From Ficedula albicollis (Eukaryota > Chordata > Aves > Passeriformes > Muscicapidae): DNA of 64,000 bases. The notes below the pieces were generated by a model, which did not search any database, was not told where the DNA came from, and saw only the letters and a program-made list of their open reading frames with translations. Positions 27,131 to 41,064 of this stretch are shown piece after piece (within the stretch, counting starts at the first letter, position 1; each line of letters begins with the position of its first letter). The translations under genes were made by a program, and so were the position numbers. Location of the stretch: positions 5,702,713-5,766,712 of the forward strand of contig NC_021681.1 in NCBI RefSeq assembly GCF_000247815.1. The letters are read 5' to 3'.

Positions 27131-30100
27131 AAACAAGAGCAGCAGCAATTCCAGCTTCCCAGGAACTCAATCCCTCTCCTTGTCCCATTTTCATCTTGTT
27201 GGGTTCAGCGTGGTTCCTTAGCAGTGTCTCTGTCCTGGGTGGGCACAGGACACTGAAGTCACCAAGTCCAGCCTCCCGCAGAGGGTCTGCTCAGGTGTTC
27301 CTGGGCTGTGGCACTGTCTTGCCTGCCAGGGAACACTCAGGATTGCAGTGGAGGGTCTCCAAACACAGACAAAAATCCCCAGTGGTCCTGTCGCCTTTCG
27401 AGCACTGGGGGCTGATTTGAAGGGTAATAAATTCAATTAATATCCCCAACTGTGTCTGGTTTGCCTGTGATGGCAGCTGGTGAGTGAATCTCTCCCCGTC
27501 CTTATCTCAACCCACAAGCCTTTCGTTGTATTTTCTCTCAGGAGGGCAGGGATGGTGGCCTTGGGAGCAGCCTGCTGCCCAGCCAGGGACACAAATTCAC
27601 CCCACCTCGGTCCAAGATAAATCTGATGATCTATAGAAGGATTTATTGAATTCAGGAGTTGGACTGCTTGCACCAAAGATCAGTTTGAGCTTTCTGGAGG
27701 CTCAAATGTTTGCACTGCAGTTTGCTGCCTTTCCTCCTTCCTATGGATCCACTGCAGATATTACTCACAGCTTCCCTCTTTTCCCACCTCCCAGCACTGT
27801 CACCACCCTGAGGAGAGTTTCAGCCACCAGGAGATTGCTGATGTCCTGCCCCGTGGCCGTGGTGGCTGTGGGATTGGGCTGTGATAGCACCCAGGGAGCC
27901 AAAATCCAGCTGGGAGATGTCAGAGCCCCCGTCGGGTCACGCTCGAGGGAAGGTGGGACAGGCAGGAGAGCCTTGCTGGATGGAACCACAGCTCCCCACA
28001 GCAACGTCACAGACCTGGAGAACTGGAAGGGCTGCACCAAGAATTTGTGGATCTGGCCTGTGGGATCGCCCAAACCAACCTGATTTTGTGTCTGCAGCAT
28101 CAGCTCCAGGGGCAATGTGATTTACACAGAAATCACCTTTTCTTCTGACTTTGCTCAAAACTGAAAGACAGCCCTTAATAATTTTAAATCTCACGTTTTG
28201 GGGTAATTGGATATGCACAGATGACTTTTTTGTAGCTGATTTGGGTCATTCATTCTGTTTGTCTGTTACTGCTCCTGCTGTATTCCAAGTCTGGGAGAAC
28301 ACAAGAAATTCCTTTTTCCTGATAAAGAACATTATTCCGTCATCTGCATTGCAAATTGTCTTTTATCATAGCTATGATTTAATCTGATAATAAACTTCTA
28401 AGACTCAGGCAATAGTTTCACTCACCAAGTCACATTTGATACCTTATTTCCCATGGAAATTTGAAATTCTGTTCAGTTCCTTTAATCAGTATTCAACAAA
28501 TACAATCCCATTGAAATTTGTTTTTCTTTCCAAAGGGTAATGGAAAAAGGCCTCCTCGCTAGCATTCAGATGTGAGCACACCTAAAAATACCTAATATCA
28601 GGAAACAATTATACTTCTTCACTTGAATTAATAATTTGCATTTAGAAAGGAGGAAAATATGCCCATAAATAATTTTTTCCCCAGCTTCCTGTAAAAAACA
28701 AGGACAATCAATGTGAATCTGTAGTTAAAAGTACCAGGAACGTGGCAGTCCTGCAAAGATGCAAATTGGTTTGAAACAATAAGAAGCCAGACCTTGGGAG
28801 AATGGGACAATTTTTGCACTGTGGTGCAAAACCCCAATATTTTGGGGAAAAAAATCCAAACAACACTTTTTTCTGGTTTGTGTACATTTTTTTATATTCC
28901 AAGCCAGTAAATCCTTCCCTCTGGAATTTTCTAGGGAGCTAGAGAGTTCTGGTTTCCCCAGGGTTTCCAAAACCAGAAGGGAAATAAGAAAATAAAGAAA
29001 TTATTTTCCCTTACTTAATTTTTCTTAAAAAGAGGAAAACAACCATTTGTGTTTGAATGAAACCTAATACTCAGCATAAGTAAAATTCTTTATTTGGTCC
29101 CTGAGTCTGTCAAGGCTTTGGTGAGATTTCCAGAGAAATGGATGTGGGGTTTGAAATAGGAAATTCAACATTTTCCTTAGGAAGGATGAACAGGATAAAG
29201 CAGGATTTTTGGGAGAGTACAATCTCCCTCCCACATCCTACCCCTGAAATGAGGGAAATTTGAATGAATTTCCAAAGGTTTCAGTGCTGCCAAATATTGG
29301 GAGGGGAGGCACATCAAAAATATTTTTTTCAGAAAAACGTAACCTACCTACCTGTCTTTTGTTTAGCAAGGGAGATCTGGTGGTTCCAGAATTTCTGCTG
29401 GGGCTTCCAGCTGCTGCTGAGGTGGGCACCACCATGCAGGGAACGGGAGAGACCCAGTGGATCCAGAATTCCTGCCAGCCTGGTTCCCACCAGGGCTGCT
29501 CATCCCTGGGCTCCCAGCTGAATTCCAGCCTTTCCTCTTCCTCCACAGGTCCCCATCATCAGAGCAAAAGCACCTCCTCAGGTCCAAACCAGACGGATTG
29601 AAGGGAGAGGGCTCAGACTGTGCTGCCAGGAAGAGAGCTAAGACACCCCAAACACGTGGGGAAATGGTGTTTTTCCTCTAATTCCTGCTGATATTCCACC
29701 AGCAGCATCCCTGAGCTCAGCACTCTGATCCTGGCACCAGCATGCCTCCAACCGATTTTTCTCCTTGTTGTCTCCATTCCCTCTTCTCCCCCTCAGGTTC
29801 AACCCTAGTACCCCAGCAGTATCCTCTGTAGGAAAGATGGAGCATGGGAGGTTGGAAAGCACAAAAGCAGCCCCGGCAGCTCTGGACATTGTGCTAATGA
29901 CTGGAGTAATGGTGGCATTCCTGTTAGGAACTGTGGAGATGGCATGACAAACACCACTCACAATAACTGCGCAATGTGCAGAAGGCAATTTGGAGTAATA
30001 AATGGTTTGAATGTAGAGGGAGAGCAAAGAGCCCCTTGGTAGCTGGATCTCTCCTCCTGTGGTGTTCCAGGGCCCTCCTGGGACGTTGCAGCGTCTGGAG

Positions 30101-30220
30101 CAACATCTCAAGTGGTGATGCTCAACTTGTGTCCTCTGCTTGCAAGGATCCTGCAGGAATTCTGGCCAAAACAAAACAACACAGGCCAACCCAGCTCCCA
30201 GGGGGGGGAAGTTCATGCTC
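27131..30220. other. Unique sequence, no gene recognised
   Basis: Mixed sequence to about 28100, then an AT-rich stretch (28150-29100) with no recognised repeat, then mixed sequence again. No splice-pair-supported frame was found. A run of eight G's occurs at about 30201. Confidence 0.4.
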
Positions 30221-30300
30221 GTGGAATCATTGAGGTTGGAAAAGACCCCCAAGATCAACAGTGTTCCTTCATTCAGCCCCAGGAATCGGGCACCCAAGGG
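30221..30300 (-). mobile_element. Short CR1 LINE 3'-end fragment
   Basis: 'cgtggaatcattgaggttgg' followed by 'aaaagacccccaagatcaac' is the terminal part of a CR1 3' end in minus sense. The sequence diverges from the family within about 80 bp. Confidence 0.7.
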
Positions 30301-31560
30301 TTGTGTGGGGAGTGCTTTTTTTCCCTCTGCCCTGTGCAGGTGCTAGGTCCTCTCTCTGGCCGTGTGTCCAGCTCCATTCCACAGGCCTGCTGATGGACAG
30401 AGACAGCTCTTGGAGCTGGAATGAGGCTGGAATGAGGCTGGAATGAGGCTGGAATGAGGCTGGATCCCCACGCACACAGGGAACACCTTCGCTCTTCCAC
30501 ACATCAGCATCCGAGGGGCAGCCTGAGCCACGGGCAGCAGCAGGAGGTGGGAGGCAGGGAAGACATCAAAGGCAGTGGGAGCAGGGGTCCAGGATGAGCA
30601 AAGGGGACGAGGAAAGCCAAGGAAAAGAAGAGGCTCTCATTTGAAAGCTGAAGGCTCCCTGCCAAAGCAAACAGTTGGACACGGAGGGCTCTCCGTGGCT
30701 CGGGTTCACTTGGACCATCTGGCATTTATTGAAATTGCCTCCCTTTGTGTTTGCTCCAATGAAGTGGGTTTGTACTCCTGCTTTCTCTCCCTCCCTTCTC
30801 CTCTCCCAGGCCAACACGTAGCTTCTGTCCTGGTGTCATCTCACACGTCCTCACAAACAGAACAAAGAACCCCACTGCAGGGAATGAATCCCAGGAGGAA
30901 TCAGGGATGGGGAGAAAATGCCTGCACATGGACAGCCCCATGCATGGCCCCGCTACCCCTTGTCTTACACACTTCCACTGCTTCCCTTGGCCCTCAGTCT
31001 GGGAAGGCAACAGACTGAGAGGAAAGATGGAAAGAGAAATCAGAGCAGAAGTTAAATGGGAGAACAGAAAAGCAGGGAGAAAAAAAATCCTTCCAAAAGG
31101 TGCAATTGCAAAGTGATGACAGGCTGGTGGAAGGGAATTAGCAGAGAGGAGGGCTCTGTTCACCTCCTCCCCTGCCTGCTCTGCTGTGTGAGCAGATAGA
31201 AGCCAAAAGAGCCGTTTTGTTGGGAACTTTGGCATCCTCTGCTCTCCTGCAACAAGGGCGAGAGACTGAAATAATCAACATTTTCCACGGCACAGAAATG
31301 CAAACACTCAAATTCACATCTCAGCTGACAGTTTCAGTCAAAATACATCCCCCTGACGCTCTTCAGCTAGAAAAGATTCACAGACTCGTTTCACAGCAGA
31401 GCCTGCAGTCCCAGGCCACATTACACAGCCATGCTGCCAGAGCTTGGATTTCCTGTAAGGCAGCAAGAAGCCTCTGAGGCTCAGGATGCACTTCCAAGTC
31501 TACTGCATGGGGGAGCCTTTCCAGTGGTTTTTCAGGTTTCTCAGCCTGTCCCAGTGGAAA
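30301..31560. other. Unique sequence with one short tandem repeat, no gene recognised
   Basis: It holds the 11-bp tandem repeat at 30418-30463. Frames of up to 169 codons (minus, 31235-30726) show no recognised domain. Nothing else seen. Confidence 0.4.
30418..30463. repeat. 11-bp tandem repeat (ggaatgaggct)n
   Basis: Four perfect copies of ggaatgaggct and a partial fifth, in tandem. A simple minisatellite. Confidence 0.95.
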
Positions 31561-31630
31561 AGAAAAAAAAAAAAAAAAAAAAAAAAGAAAGAGAAAAAGA
31601 AAAAAAAAAAGAAAGAAAAAAAGACAAAAA
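31561..31630. repeat. A-rich low-complexity tract
   Basis: A-rich run with scattered G's (about 22 A's then gaaagagaaaaag-type sequence). No retroposon body was recognised upstream, so the origin is unclear. Confidence 0.9.
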
Positions 31631-33053
31631 GGAGCTTGTGAGTTTGTATGATTTTTATCTTCCAGAGATCTACATACAACACTATAAATAGAAGTTGCTT
31701 AGCTGCCAGTTTGATAAATGCATGTCACTAAGGTTACGTGGCATTCTACCCCCTCAGTTGTCTTTAACAGCAATAAAGTGCCTGCAGGCAGCAAAATGCC
31801 CTCTGACACCTGTGTAAGCTCTGCAGTCTAATGAACTCAAATCTAGTAAACAGTTCCTTCTAATTCTTTGCAAAAAAATATAACCCATCTCACTGATTCT
31901 GCAGGGCTGAGAGGAATTCACAATCACGAGGGTGGGGAGAGGTTTCCTTGGCCCTGCTCAGCCTCTGGATGCTCCAGAGCCAGGACATCATTGAGCACAA
32001 GATCCCATCCAGCAAATCCCCACCCCTGTCACCCCAGCTGGGAGGTCTGTGTGGGCTCCAAGGACTGCAGAAAGGAGCTCGGTGGCTCTGCTGGCACAAA
32101 TTAGTGGAGCTGAAACTTTAGATCAGTGACAGAGCCGCTTCCTCCTGGGAGCAGTAAATTGTGATGCCGGTCCCTAAAGACCCTCCTTGCCATTAAGTGA
32201 TTAATGAATTCATTAACACCTCTAGGAACACGGGAAATATGACACGGACAGCCTGCCTAGGCTTTGCAAAGTATTTTTCCTGAGGAACAGCAGAGAAGAG
32301 TGGCTAATTAAGCTATATGGCCCATGGCAGCACTACTACATTTATCCAGAGGGGACAAGCAGAGGGATGAGATCCTGTCTCCTGCTCCTGACCAGCTTTT
32401 ATTTGACCCATAACGAGATGCTAAAATCAAGGGTTTATTGCTATTATAAACCTTTCATTTGAAGGGGGGGAGGGAGATGGTTTTTTACTGTAATGGCTTT
32501 AATGACTTTCCCAGCGTTCCCAGTCCAGAGGTGGAATAGTCCCAGAGTATCTGGAGGTAAGGAGAGGGGAAGGAATTGCACAATGGCCTCTTCAAATCCT
32601 ACAGAGAGACTTAATTCTTGCCCTGAAGCCACGGCCACATGCTCCAGCCCATTTCCCTGACAGTTTTATTTACCAACTGTAACGTAACCAACAGACCAAA
32701 CACTTGGGATGAAGTGTGAGCCGGGCTCGGGCTGTGACACCGGCACTAAATCAGGGGCTGGCATCACTCCTGCCATAGCTCAGCAGGACACTCCTGCTGC
32801 TCCCACGGCTCCAGCTGGTGGGAGCCAATCCTTCCCTGCTGCAGGAATGGCAGTGCCACTGGCCCATGTGTGCCCTGGATCCGTGTCCCAGGCCTGGCTT
32901 CCCCTGAAGCCTGGCTGAAGCCTTCCATCAGAGCCCAGGGGCAGCCAGGCACGGTTGGCTTGGGAAGGGATGCCCACATTCCCTGCTTGAAGCTGCTGCT
33001 TGCAGCTCCTTTCCCTTCCTTCATCCTGGGCTTCTTTGTCCCTGTGTCCCATA
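31631..33053. other. Unique sequence, possibly regulatory around 32.1-32.5 kb
   Basis: From about 32160 to 32460 the DNA is AT-rich and repeat-free. It contains the perfect palindrome at 32201-32216, 'gtggctaattaagctatatg' and 'gctattataaacctttcatt'. The remainder is unremarkable. No gene recognised. Confidence 0.35.
32201..32216. promoter_or_regulatory. 16-bp perfect palindrome with back-to-back TAAT/ATTA sites
   Basis: ttaatgaattcattaa is its own reverse complement. It holds inverted TAAT and ATTA cores separated by six bases, the kind of arrangement that paired homeodomain proteins can bind as dimers. The preceding 'attaagtga' and following 'acacctctagg' add to a repeat-free AT-rich block. 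Function is inference. Confidence 0.35.
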
Positions 33054-33210
33054 TTTCACAGAATCCCAGAATGGTTTGGGCTGGAAGGGACCTTAAAGCC
33101 CATCCAGGGACACCTTCCACTATCCCAAGCTGTTCCAAGCCATGTCCAACCTGGGACACTTCCAGGGGGAAGTGGGCAGCCACAGCTTCTCTGGGCATTT
33201 GCTGTGTTGT
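33054..33210 (-). mobile_element. CR1 LINE 3'-end fragment
   Basis: 'cacagaatcccagaatggtt' (two terminal octamers), 'gggctggaagggaccttaaa', 'caccttccactatcccaagc' and 'gcagccacagcttctctggg' follow CR1 3'-end order in minus sense. Compared with other copies, a piece around 'cccaccccctgcc' is deleted. Confidence 0.92.
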
Positions 33211-36200
33211 TACAGAGAACGTTGGGTTCATCTCCACAGCCAGCAATGACTCCTTTCCACAACCCACGTGGGACAACTTTCCTTCAGCCCAGAGTGGCAC
33301 AGAGAGTTGAGTTTGTGCCTTTCCCAGTTCCTTGGGAGCATGAGCTTGGGCTTCTTCCCTTCCAGACAAGCTGAGGAAGATCCACAGCAATCCAAGGGGA
33401 CAAGAGATGCTCTGTACAAAGCACTTTTACCACCTGAAGGCAGTGAAGGTGGCAGGGAGCCACCAGGATTTCCTGCAGGTGTGGGGGCTTCAGGAAATCT
33501 GAAAATTGAGGAGAATCAGGCTGGAAAGATGACTCCATTTTAAAGTGAATTGTAGAGAGCTCAGAGAAAGGCCCTACGAAGATGAAAGGACAGCAGGTAT
33601 TGATTTATGTAGGAAGATCAAAAGAGCTATATTTGTATATAGTAGTTTAGCTAAGTGATGACTAAGTGTTTAACGGGGAGGGTTTGAAGGACACGAACCC
33701 AGAGAGGGTTTGTGCAGTGAAGGAGCTGAACAGGAGCAGTAGGGCTGGAGAAAAGAATGGGAAAAGAGGCAGATCCCAGCTGCCTGCAGATGTTTTTTTG
33801 GCAGGGGGATGTGAGCAGCCCTGCTGACACCCAGCCCCACGATGGCAAACCATTGTCCCAAAGCTTTCCAAACCCCATCCTGCACTTTGCAAGTCCACCT
33901 CCAGCTCATGCCATGCCACAGGAGCACAGGGAAGGTTCTTGAGGGGCCTCAGGGTGCCCTCACAGCCCACACAGAGGGTGACACCAGGGTGATGAACCTG
34001 TGAGTGCTGGGAGCCCTGTGACAGAAACAGAAACAACCCTACATCTCAAACCCAATTCTGAGGATCCCACTGTCCTTCTTCATCCACTCCAAGGTGCAAG
34101 GAATTCATTCCCAGTCTTTGAACTTACTTAAATATGTCTGGAGCTGTCACTTCTTCCCTGGAAACAGTGTCAGAAAAGATTAACCTGAGTATGGCACAGG
34201 ACCTAACCCATCCCTGATGGCAGAGGATCTGCTCCATTCTGCTCCACCTCTGCTGGGTTACTCTGGATTTGCAGGGAGAGGGATGGGACCACAGCCAGGA
34301 CAGCAAAAAACTCTTCTGTCCCTCGAGGTAATTCAGGTCCAGGTGGGGAAAAGCCACTTAAGGTGACTGTAATGTCCCTCTGTGGGCCTGGGTTGGCACT
34401 CTTGTGCTCCCAAGAGCAGAGCCAGGAGCATTTCAGAGGGTAACACCTTGGAAATCCTCCATGGAGAAGAATCCTGAGTGCACAGGATAGGCAAGAAACA
34501 CATGGTGTCCACCCTGGGTTGCACAGAGAAGGATCTGGGGGCCACAGTCTTAATTAAACTGAATTTTTAAGTTCTCTCTGGTCTGGAATCTGCTTACTCT
34601 GCTAAAGGCTGAGCTGCCCACCTGAGCATTGCCAATCCAGCCCTCTACAGAAGAGATGGAGAAGGGAAAGGGGAAGACAAGCAGGACAGAGAGAATCTGA
34701 TAAGAGAACCTGATTGAATCACTCTGTCATTACCTGGGACACCCTGAAAACTTTATGGCCTCACTTCACAGGCTGAAAATACCCAGAAAAAAAGCTTTTG
34801 CTTCAGAATCTGGAGGGACATCCAGGCAGTTTAGATCAATTCCAGCGCTCTGCTCTCTGTCCACATCATTCAGCATTTTATCCACCATTTGCTGGAGTGA
34901 TTCTCTTTGCTGGGAACGTTTATAGACAGCAGAAAGGGAGGTCACAAGTAAGTAACGATGAGAACAGGGCAGGTCACAGTGTGGGTTAAACGAGCCCAGC
35001 ACCAGGGGCAGGATTCATGGCCCCTTACAGAGCCACTAAATACATTTTTCTCACCTTTTCCTACCAAGTGTCAACAAGATCTGCCCCAGTCGAGGGCCCC
35101 TTGATCCAGCAGGGGTTCAGGAGGATAAACATCCACACGTGGTTGGAAAGGGTGACAACACACAGGGTGTTTGGCTCAGCCAGACACAGTCACTTGACCA
35201 CAAGCTGCCCACCCCCTCTTCACTGCTGAGGTACATCACTGTGGAAAAATGTAGTCTGATGCAAGCCAGTGCAAGATAACACCTCTGGGAACCAGGAATG
35301 CAAATGACAGCTACTTCCAATGTGAGAGATTACCTCAGAAAGCACAGGCTGCAGCAGGACTAAAGATGCTGTCCCTGGAGTAAGTGAATATTCATCCAGG
35401 CAGGGACAGGAACCAGCCTTTCACTGGACATTTGCATTTTCTTCTCCTCTTACCCTCCATTTTCCCCTATTTCACCCATGTTTTCATGACTTTATATGAA
35501 AAAAACAACCCCCTCCAGCATTTTAGAGGCTGTGAGAGCCCTTGTGCAGAGCATTTTCCAGGAGATGTGGGGTGTCCACACAGGGAGGGGAGGCCTTGGA
35601 GAGCATTTAAAAGGATTCCACACACAGAGCTGAGAGCTGGAAAAATTCTGAACTCGGCTCAGCTTCCCCAGTTTGCCAAAGTGCTGCTTAAAAAAACCCT
35701 CAAAATGTCAACATGGAAATATCCTGGCTTGCAGGGGACTTCCCAGGATTTTGACAGCAAGGTGATGAGATTCAATGCCTGGAAGCTCAGGTCAGATAAA
35801 TCCCAAAATAGGGAGCAATTTCCCTGCAGGGAGGGACACTGGAGGAGCTCCCAGGGTGTGGATCCTCCTCCTCGGGCACTGCTGTAGCAGATAACTCCTT
35901 TCCAGGCAGGCTTTAATCCAGCTCCTGGGAGACAGGAGCAGGGGGAGCAGGGCTGGATGGCTCAGGGCATCCCTCCCTGCCCCTGCTCCCTTCCTTGTCC
36001 CCTCAGCCACGACAAGAACAGGAAATTCTGGGTGATCTGCTGCTCAGCCTTGCACTCCCCATGAAGCTGCAGTCCAGTCTCGCCCCCCAAGACCTCAGGA
36101 AGGAATTCATTGATTTGTTTTCCTCCCCCAGGCTCATTGGCCTGGCAGATGTTGCTTGCTGGCTCTTTTTGTTATCTCCTCACCTTCCTGTGACTGGTCA

Positions 36201-38844
36201 GAGATGGGCTTGGCTGGGTTTGTGGGCGTGCCAGGAGTGGGGGTCGCCTTGTCCTGTGCCCTTTGGGACCAGCTGGTGCCACCTCACCCGGTCACACAGA
36301 GTTTCTGTGGCATTCAGTGACAATGCTGGGTACCAGACTCGGAGTTCATAACCTGGACAGCACATCCTTTAGTCTGTCAAGTGATCCCACTACTCAGAAC
36401 CTTCCAGGCCTGCCCAAATAAACATATGTAAGAGTTGAAAATCAATCTCTCCCCTGCCCTGTCCCCTGGAAAACTCTCTGATGACTAAGCCCATTAGGGG
36501 AGGAGCAAATCTCCTGGAAATGTCACAGCTGATCTCTGCTGACCTTATCAAAGTGCAGGATCAATACACTGACCTGTTCGGAGCAGGAAACCTTAAGCAA
36601 AAGCCAAAGAGAAGCAATTAAAGCAGAATTTCAAGAATGGGAGTGGGGGGAGGTGGGGTGGAAAAATCCCCTATTTTTGCTCTGGAGAGTGAAAAACAAA
36701 TGAGCCAAAAGGAGCCGTGATGCTGAGAATTATCATCTACATAATTAGTATTTGATAAAGCAGGAAATAAAACGTAACATCCATTCATCATGCTGACAGC
36801 TGCAGGCCCACGGTGCCAGGCTCTCAGGAGATGGGGCTGTGCCTTCAGCAGGGCAGGTACCAGCCCTCACCCCCAGCTCAGGGCACCTGGGACATCCCAG
36901 GGTCTGGTTTGGAACGTGATCCTGTGCTCTGGACTGCCTGCATTTGAAGGGTGAAAAACCATCAGGCCTGGGGACAGCTCAGGAGCTTCCAGTGAGTCTG
37001 GGACCTTCAGGCAGCCTAGAGAGATAGACGACTTTCCTGACACCTGAAACTCGACCAGCTCCCCCCTTCTCATGGCTGCAGCAGTCCCTGCCCTGGCTTT
37101 GAACAAACCATCACTGTTTTGGACACCTCATCCCATGCTGGGAGGTGGCAAAGCCATTTCAAACAGCCTGGAGCCAGCCTGCCTTGCAGGACAGGTATGG
37201 ACAGGGGCAAGGAATGGGCCTGGGTCCCAAGGAGATGCACCAAAGGATTTCTGGTCAAACTCAACCCATCTCAGCTCCTACAGGCCAAAAAGCAGCACAT
37301 CCCCTCTGTGGGTCCTCTAATTTTCCGTAAGATGCAAGAGTATTTTCAGATAAACTCGTTATTAACCTTCCCATGAAAAGGGCAATCCACAGTGAAGAGG
37401 CTGCAGAGTGCAAAGAGGAGTTGTGGCTCCCACAGAGGACAATTTAAAGGAGCAGGTGACAGAAAGAGCACTAAACAAAATCAAAGAGAGGGAGATTAAA
37501 AGGTAAATCACTTGTAGGACATCTAGAGCAGCTCTCTCTACAGAGCTTTGCCCAAAGGAGGGATATTTTCCCTTCTCTTTATGGCAATTTTTAAGATTTA
37601 CCTTTCCTCACGAGGGTGAACACGAGGCATTAGGAGGCAGCTCAGCAGAAGCCGACTTTGCCTTTCCTGACACAAAGAGCCAAGTCCCTGCTGGCAGCAC
37701 CACACATCCATCCTGCTGTGCTGGGCTGTGCTGGGCTCCACACTGCCCACTCGGGATAGATCCCTGTCCATCTGCTGAGGCAGAGCATTTCACTGGGAAA
37801 ACAATAAAAAATTCCCTTGAGTGCTGCAAGCGCCTCAATCCCCACCTGGATCATCTCACCATCAACCACAGCCTGCTGTGAGGAGCAGGAAAAGCTCCAG
37901 TCCCAGCCCTTCCTCCTTCCCTCCCTTTTTACTTGCCATCCCCTCTAATTTCATCAACTTCTTTTGCTGCCTGGTTCTTCATAATCTCACCTCATTAACC
38001 CACGACAAGGCAGGATCTCAGCTCTCCAGCTGACCACCTTTTCCCAGCACAGACAGAGCCCTGTGAACAATGTCTTTGGGATGTGTTTCAAAAAAAAAGC
38101 AATCAAAGCAAGTCTCTGCTGTCCTGGGGAATTCTCTGTGCACTGAGAGCTTCATCAAACCAGGGGAAAGAAAGCAACAGCAAATTTAACAGTGCCATCC
38201 CTAGCAGCCACAGATGGCTGTAGTTCCTAAATAAGCATTACATTAGTGTGAAGGAGAGGGGAAAAAAAAAATTAAAGGAAGAAAGGAAAATATAACAGCT
38301 GTATCTTAAGCCTGGAGGCTGATGCTAAATCTACATTTGTAGATGCTTTCAGCACTGGCAATAAAAGTCAAGTTGCTTCCACGTTAAAGGGGCACTGCTG
38401 AGTGTTTTATGCAGCATCCTCGACCTGCTGATCATTTGGTGGGAACATCCTCCAGCTGTCCAGCAGGATGGGGACCTGGGAAAACAGAAGGAGATGTGTC
38501 CACAGAGGAAAGAAGTGGGGGAAAGCATTAATATTTAATGGAGTGTTTTACACTGCTTTGAATGGAGTGCTCTGCTGCAAAAAACACCAACAAAAACCAA
38601 ACAAATACAAAAATCAATAGTGCACAATGGCCTTCAGTGCACTGACAGAAACATCATTCGCCCTCTCGTCACTGCTGTCATGTTAAAACCACAGCTCCAA
38701 CAATTTCCCCAGCCTGGAATTCTGCTGGGTGGGCAAAACAGAGGAAAAAGAACTGGGGGCCTTGACTTGAAATCTTGACCCCCCTCCAAAGGCAGAGGAA
38801 ATCTCACTCTGGAAGCAGGAGCTCAGGTGGGGTCCATGGAATGA
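33211..38844. other. 5.6 kb of unique sequence, no gene or repeat recognised
   Basis: I identify no CR1 or LTR element, tandem array or credible coding exon in this stretch. AT-rich patches near 34540-34570, 36700-36790 ('tacataattagtatttgata') and 38230-38350 may be regulatory. Frames of up to 167 codons carry no known motif. Confidence 0.4.
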
Positions 38845-38992
38845 ATTACAGAATGAATCATAGGATCCCAGAATGGTTTGGGCTGGGAGGGACCTCAAAG
38901 CCCACCTCGTTTCCAGCCCCTGCCATGGGCAGGGACACCTTCAACTAGCCCAGAGTGCTCCAAGCCCCATCCAACCCAGCCTTGGAGGAGAC
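38845..38992 (-). mobile_element. CR1 LINE 3'-end fragment
   Basis: Terminal octamers ('acagaatgaatcataggatc', 'ccagaatgg'), then 'tttgggctgggagggacctc', 'ccatgggcagggacaccttc' and 'gctccaagccccatccaacc'. RNA sense is the minus strand. Confidence 0.92.
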
Positions 38993-41064
38993 CCCTTGCA
39001 CATCTCTTTTCCTCTCCTTTGCTTTTAAAGGTTTCATTTCTCTCCTGTTTCCATCAGTCTATGGCAAAATGCAAAATTACTTCCCCCGTGTCCGAGCTGT
39101 GGAACCTTCTGCCTCCTCTTGACCTGTTCAGCGTTTTCACCACATTCATTTATTTTTATTACACTTCATTAGAACAATGATGTCCTCTAAGCTGCTTGGG
39201 ATCTTCAGCAACCCGTGGCTACTCCCTCCCTCACAAACATTGCAGATTATTCCTGTTTTGCTGTCATATTCCCTCTCCATCCCTGAATTAGCTACGCCAA
39301 TTAATTACCAGCCCCTGGGACTGCTCTTAGAGCACAAGCCCTGAGGCTGAGGAGTGAAAGGGATGTTATTACACAAATGAGCATGGTTTGACTGCTCTTA
39401 CCTGAGCTCCCTTGGGATTTTCCATCAGAACGTTGATTTCCTGCAAAAGGAACAACTCACCTGGGCATGTCAATGCCAACACATTCTTGTTTCTAAACAA
39501 AAAATTACCCGAGTGTTTTGACAACATCAAAACATCATGTTTCATTATTTTGAGGGCATGGAATACTTTGATATTAATTCTAAAACATCTTTTCACTTAG
39601 AAGTTTCTCTTTTAATCCAATCGCTTTAAATGCCAAAATCAACTCAAAATATGTAAACAATTTTTAATGGTTTCACAGGGACATGTCAGGACAAAAAACG
39701 CATTTAAATTAAACTCCGTAATTTTTCCCTGAAATGGGAAATGCGCTTCTTGCTCAGGTCTAGACATCAGTACAACATCTTGGTGGACTCTGATGCAACT
39801 GAGAGGAGGGATGGACAATGAGGCTAACAGGGAATGCTGGAGGGCATGGAAAAACACAGACTGAGGCAGGAGGCAGAAGGATGAGCTGGGAACAATGCTG
39901 CAGGCCAGGGAAACGTGAATTTGTGATGCCAGGTGCAGGATTTGCACCCGGGCCAGCTTTCAGGGAGTTTGGGATGGGAATGGAGAAGCTGCCAGAGGAG
40001 GACATGTCAGAGTGCTCATTTCAAGGACAACCCACAGAATCCTTTGAAATCCCATCAATCAGTGAAAAGCCCACCCTGGAATTTCCTTCCCTCTAACGCA
40101 GACTCCCTGCTGTGCCAGTGCATCCTGGAGGCATCAAGGGGAGATCTGGAAACACCGTGTCCATCACTCCGAGCTGCTCTGAGCCCGGATCACCAGAGAA
40201 AGCAGATCAGCGCTGAGTGTCTGGCTGGGAGAAAAGCTGGAGCCATGCTCTGAAGCACATTAATTGCTTATTAATTACCCCATTCATCACGGTGACACCC
40301 TTGTCTGCATTCCCAGTGGCACCCTTGCTGTTGGCTGGGACTGTCACACTGCTTTGGGTAAACTGAGATACCTCTGCTGCCTCACCTGAGACCCTCCTGC
40401 ATCCCAAAGGGGGGGGAAAAAAAACCAAAAACCCCACACCTTCATGAGAATCCAAATGACAACGTGGCAGGTTGGAAAGTTGCCCCTCAGTGGCAGCAGG
40501 GGAATGCAGATGAGAGGGGACTTCCAGGACAAGGGTGCTCCTGGAAGCTCTCAAAGTTGGGGATTCATGGTACAATTTGCAAAGTGTCATCCTACAGAGC
40601 CCATCCAGGGCTGTGCTGCAGCTTCCCACAGGCAACTGCAAGTTCCCATTAAATCACAGAGAGCTGTAAACCAATCACCAGGGAAAATTTCTGTTCCATC
40701 ACCGGTGCTTTTTCTTTATTTCATTATTTATAGCACTCTCTGATTTCCAGCAACTTTTTTATTATAAAAAAAAATTATTTTCTTTGTCTGAAAATTGATA
40801 TAAAAAGAAATCCATCTCTCAGCCGTCATTTCTCTTAATGATGTTTACATCAGCAGATGGGGAAAAAATCACTTTTTAAACAGAATTTATTACCCGCTGA
40901 CCCAAAGCTTTCCCATACATCACTGTGCTTTCACAAAGTTAGTTTCCACAGCAACATGATGTAACTCTCCAGCGTGGCTGGGAGCTGCTGACGTTAACTC
41001 TTCCATTCCTATCCATATTTCTGTGTGAAGGGATACCTTGGCCACATGGACACCTCAAAAGTGG
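38993..41064. other. Unique sequence with AT-rich patches, no gene recognised
   Basis: AT-rich around 39480-39720 and 40680-40900 ('tcattatttatagcactctc', 'ttcttaatgatgtttacatc'). Around 40255, 'cacattaattgcttattaat' is a dense ATTA cluster. No repeat element or credible exon recognised. Confidence 0.4.
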
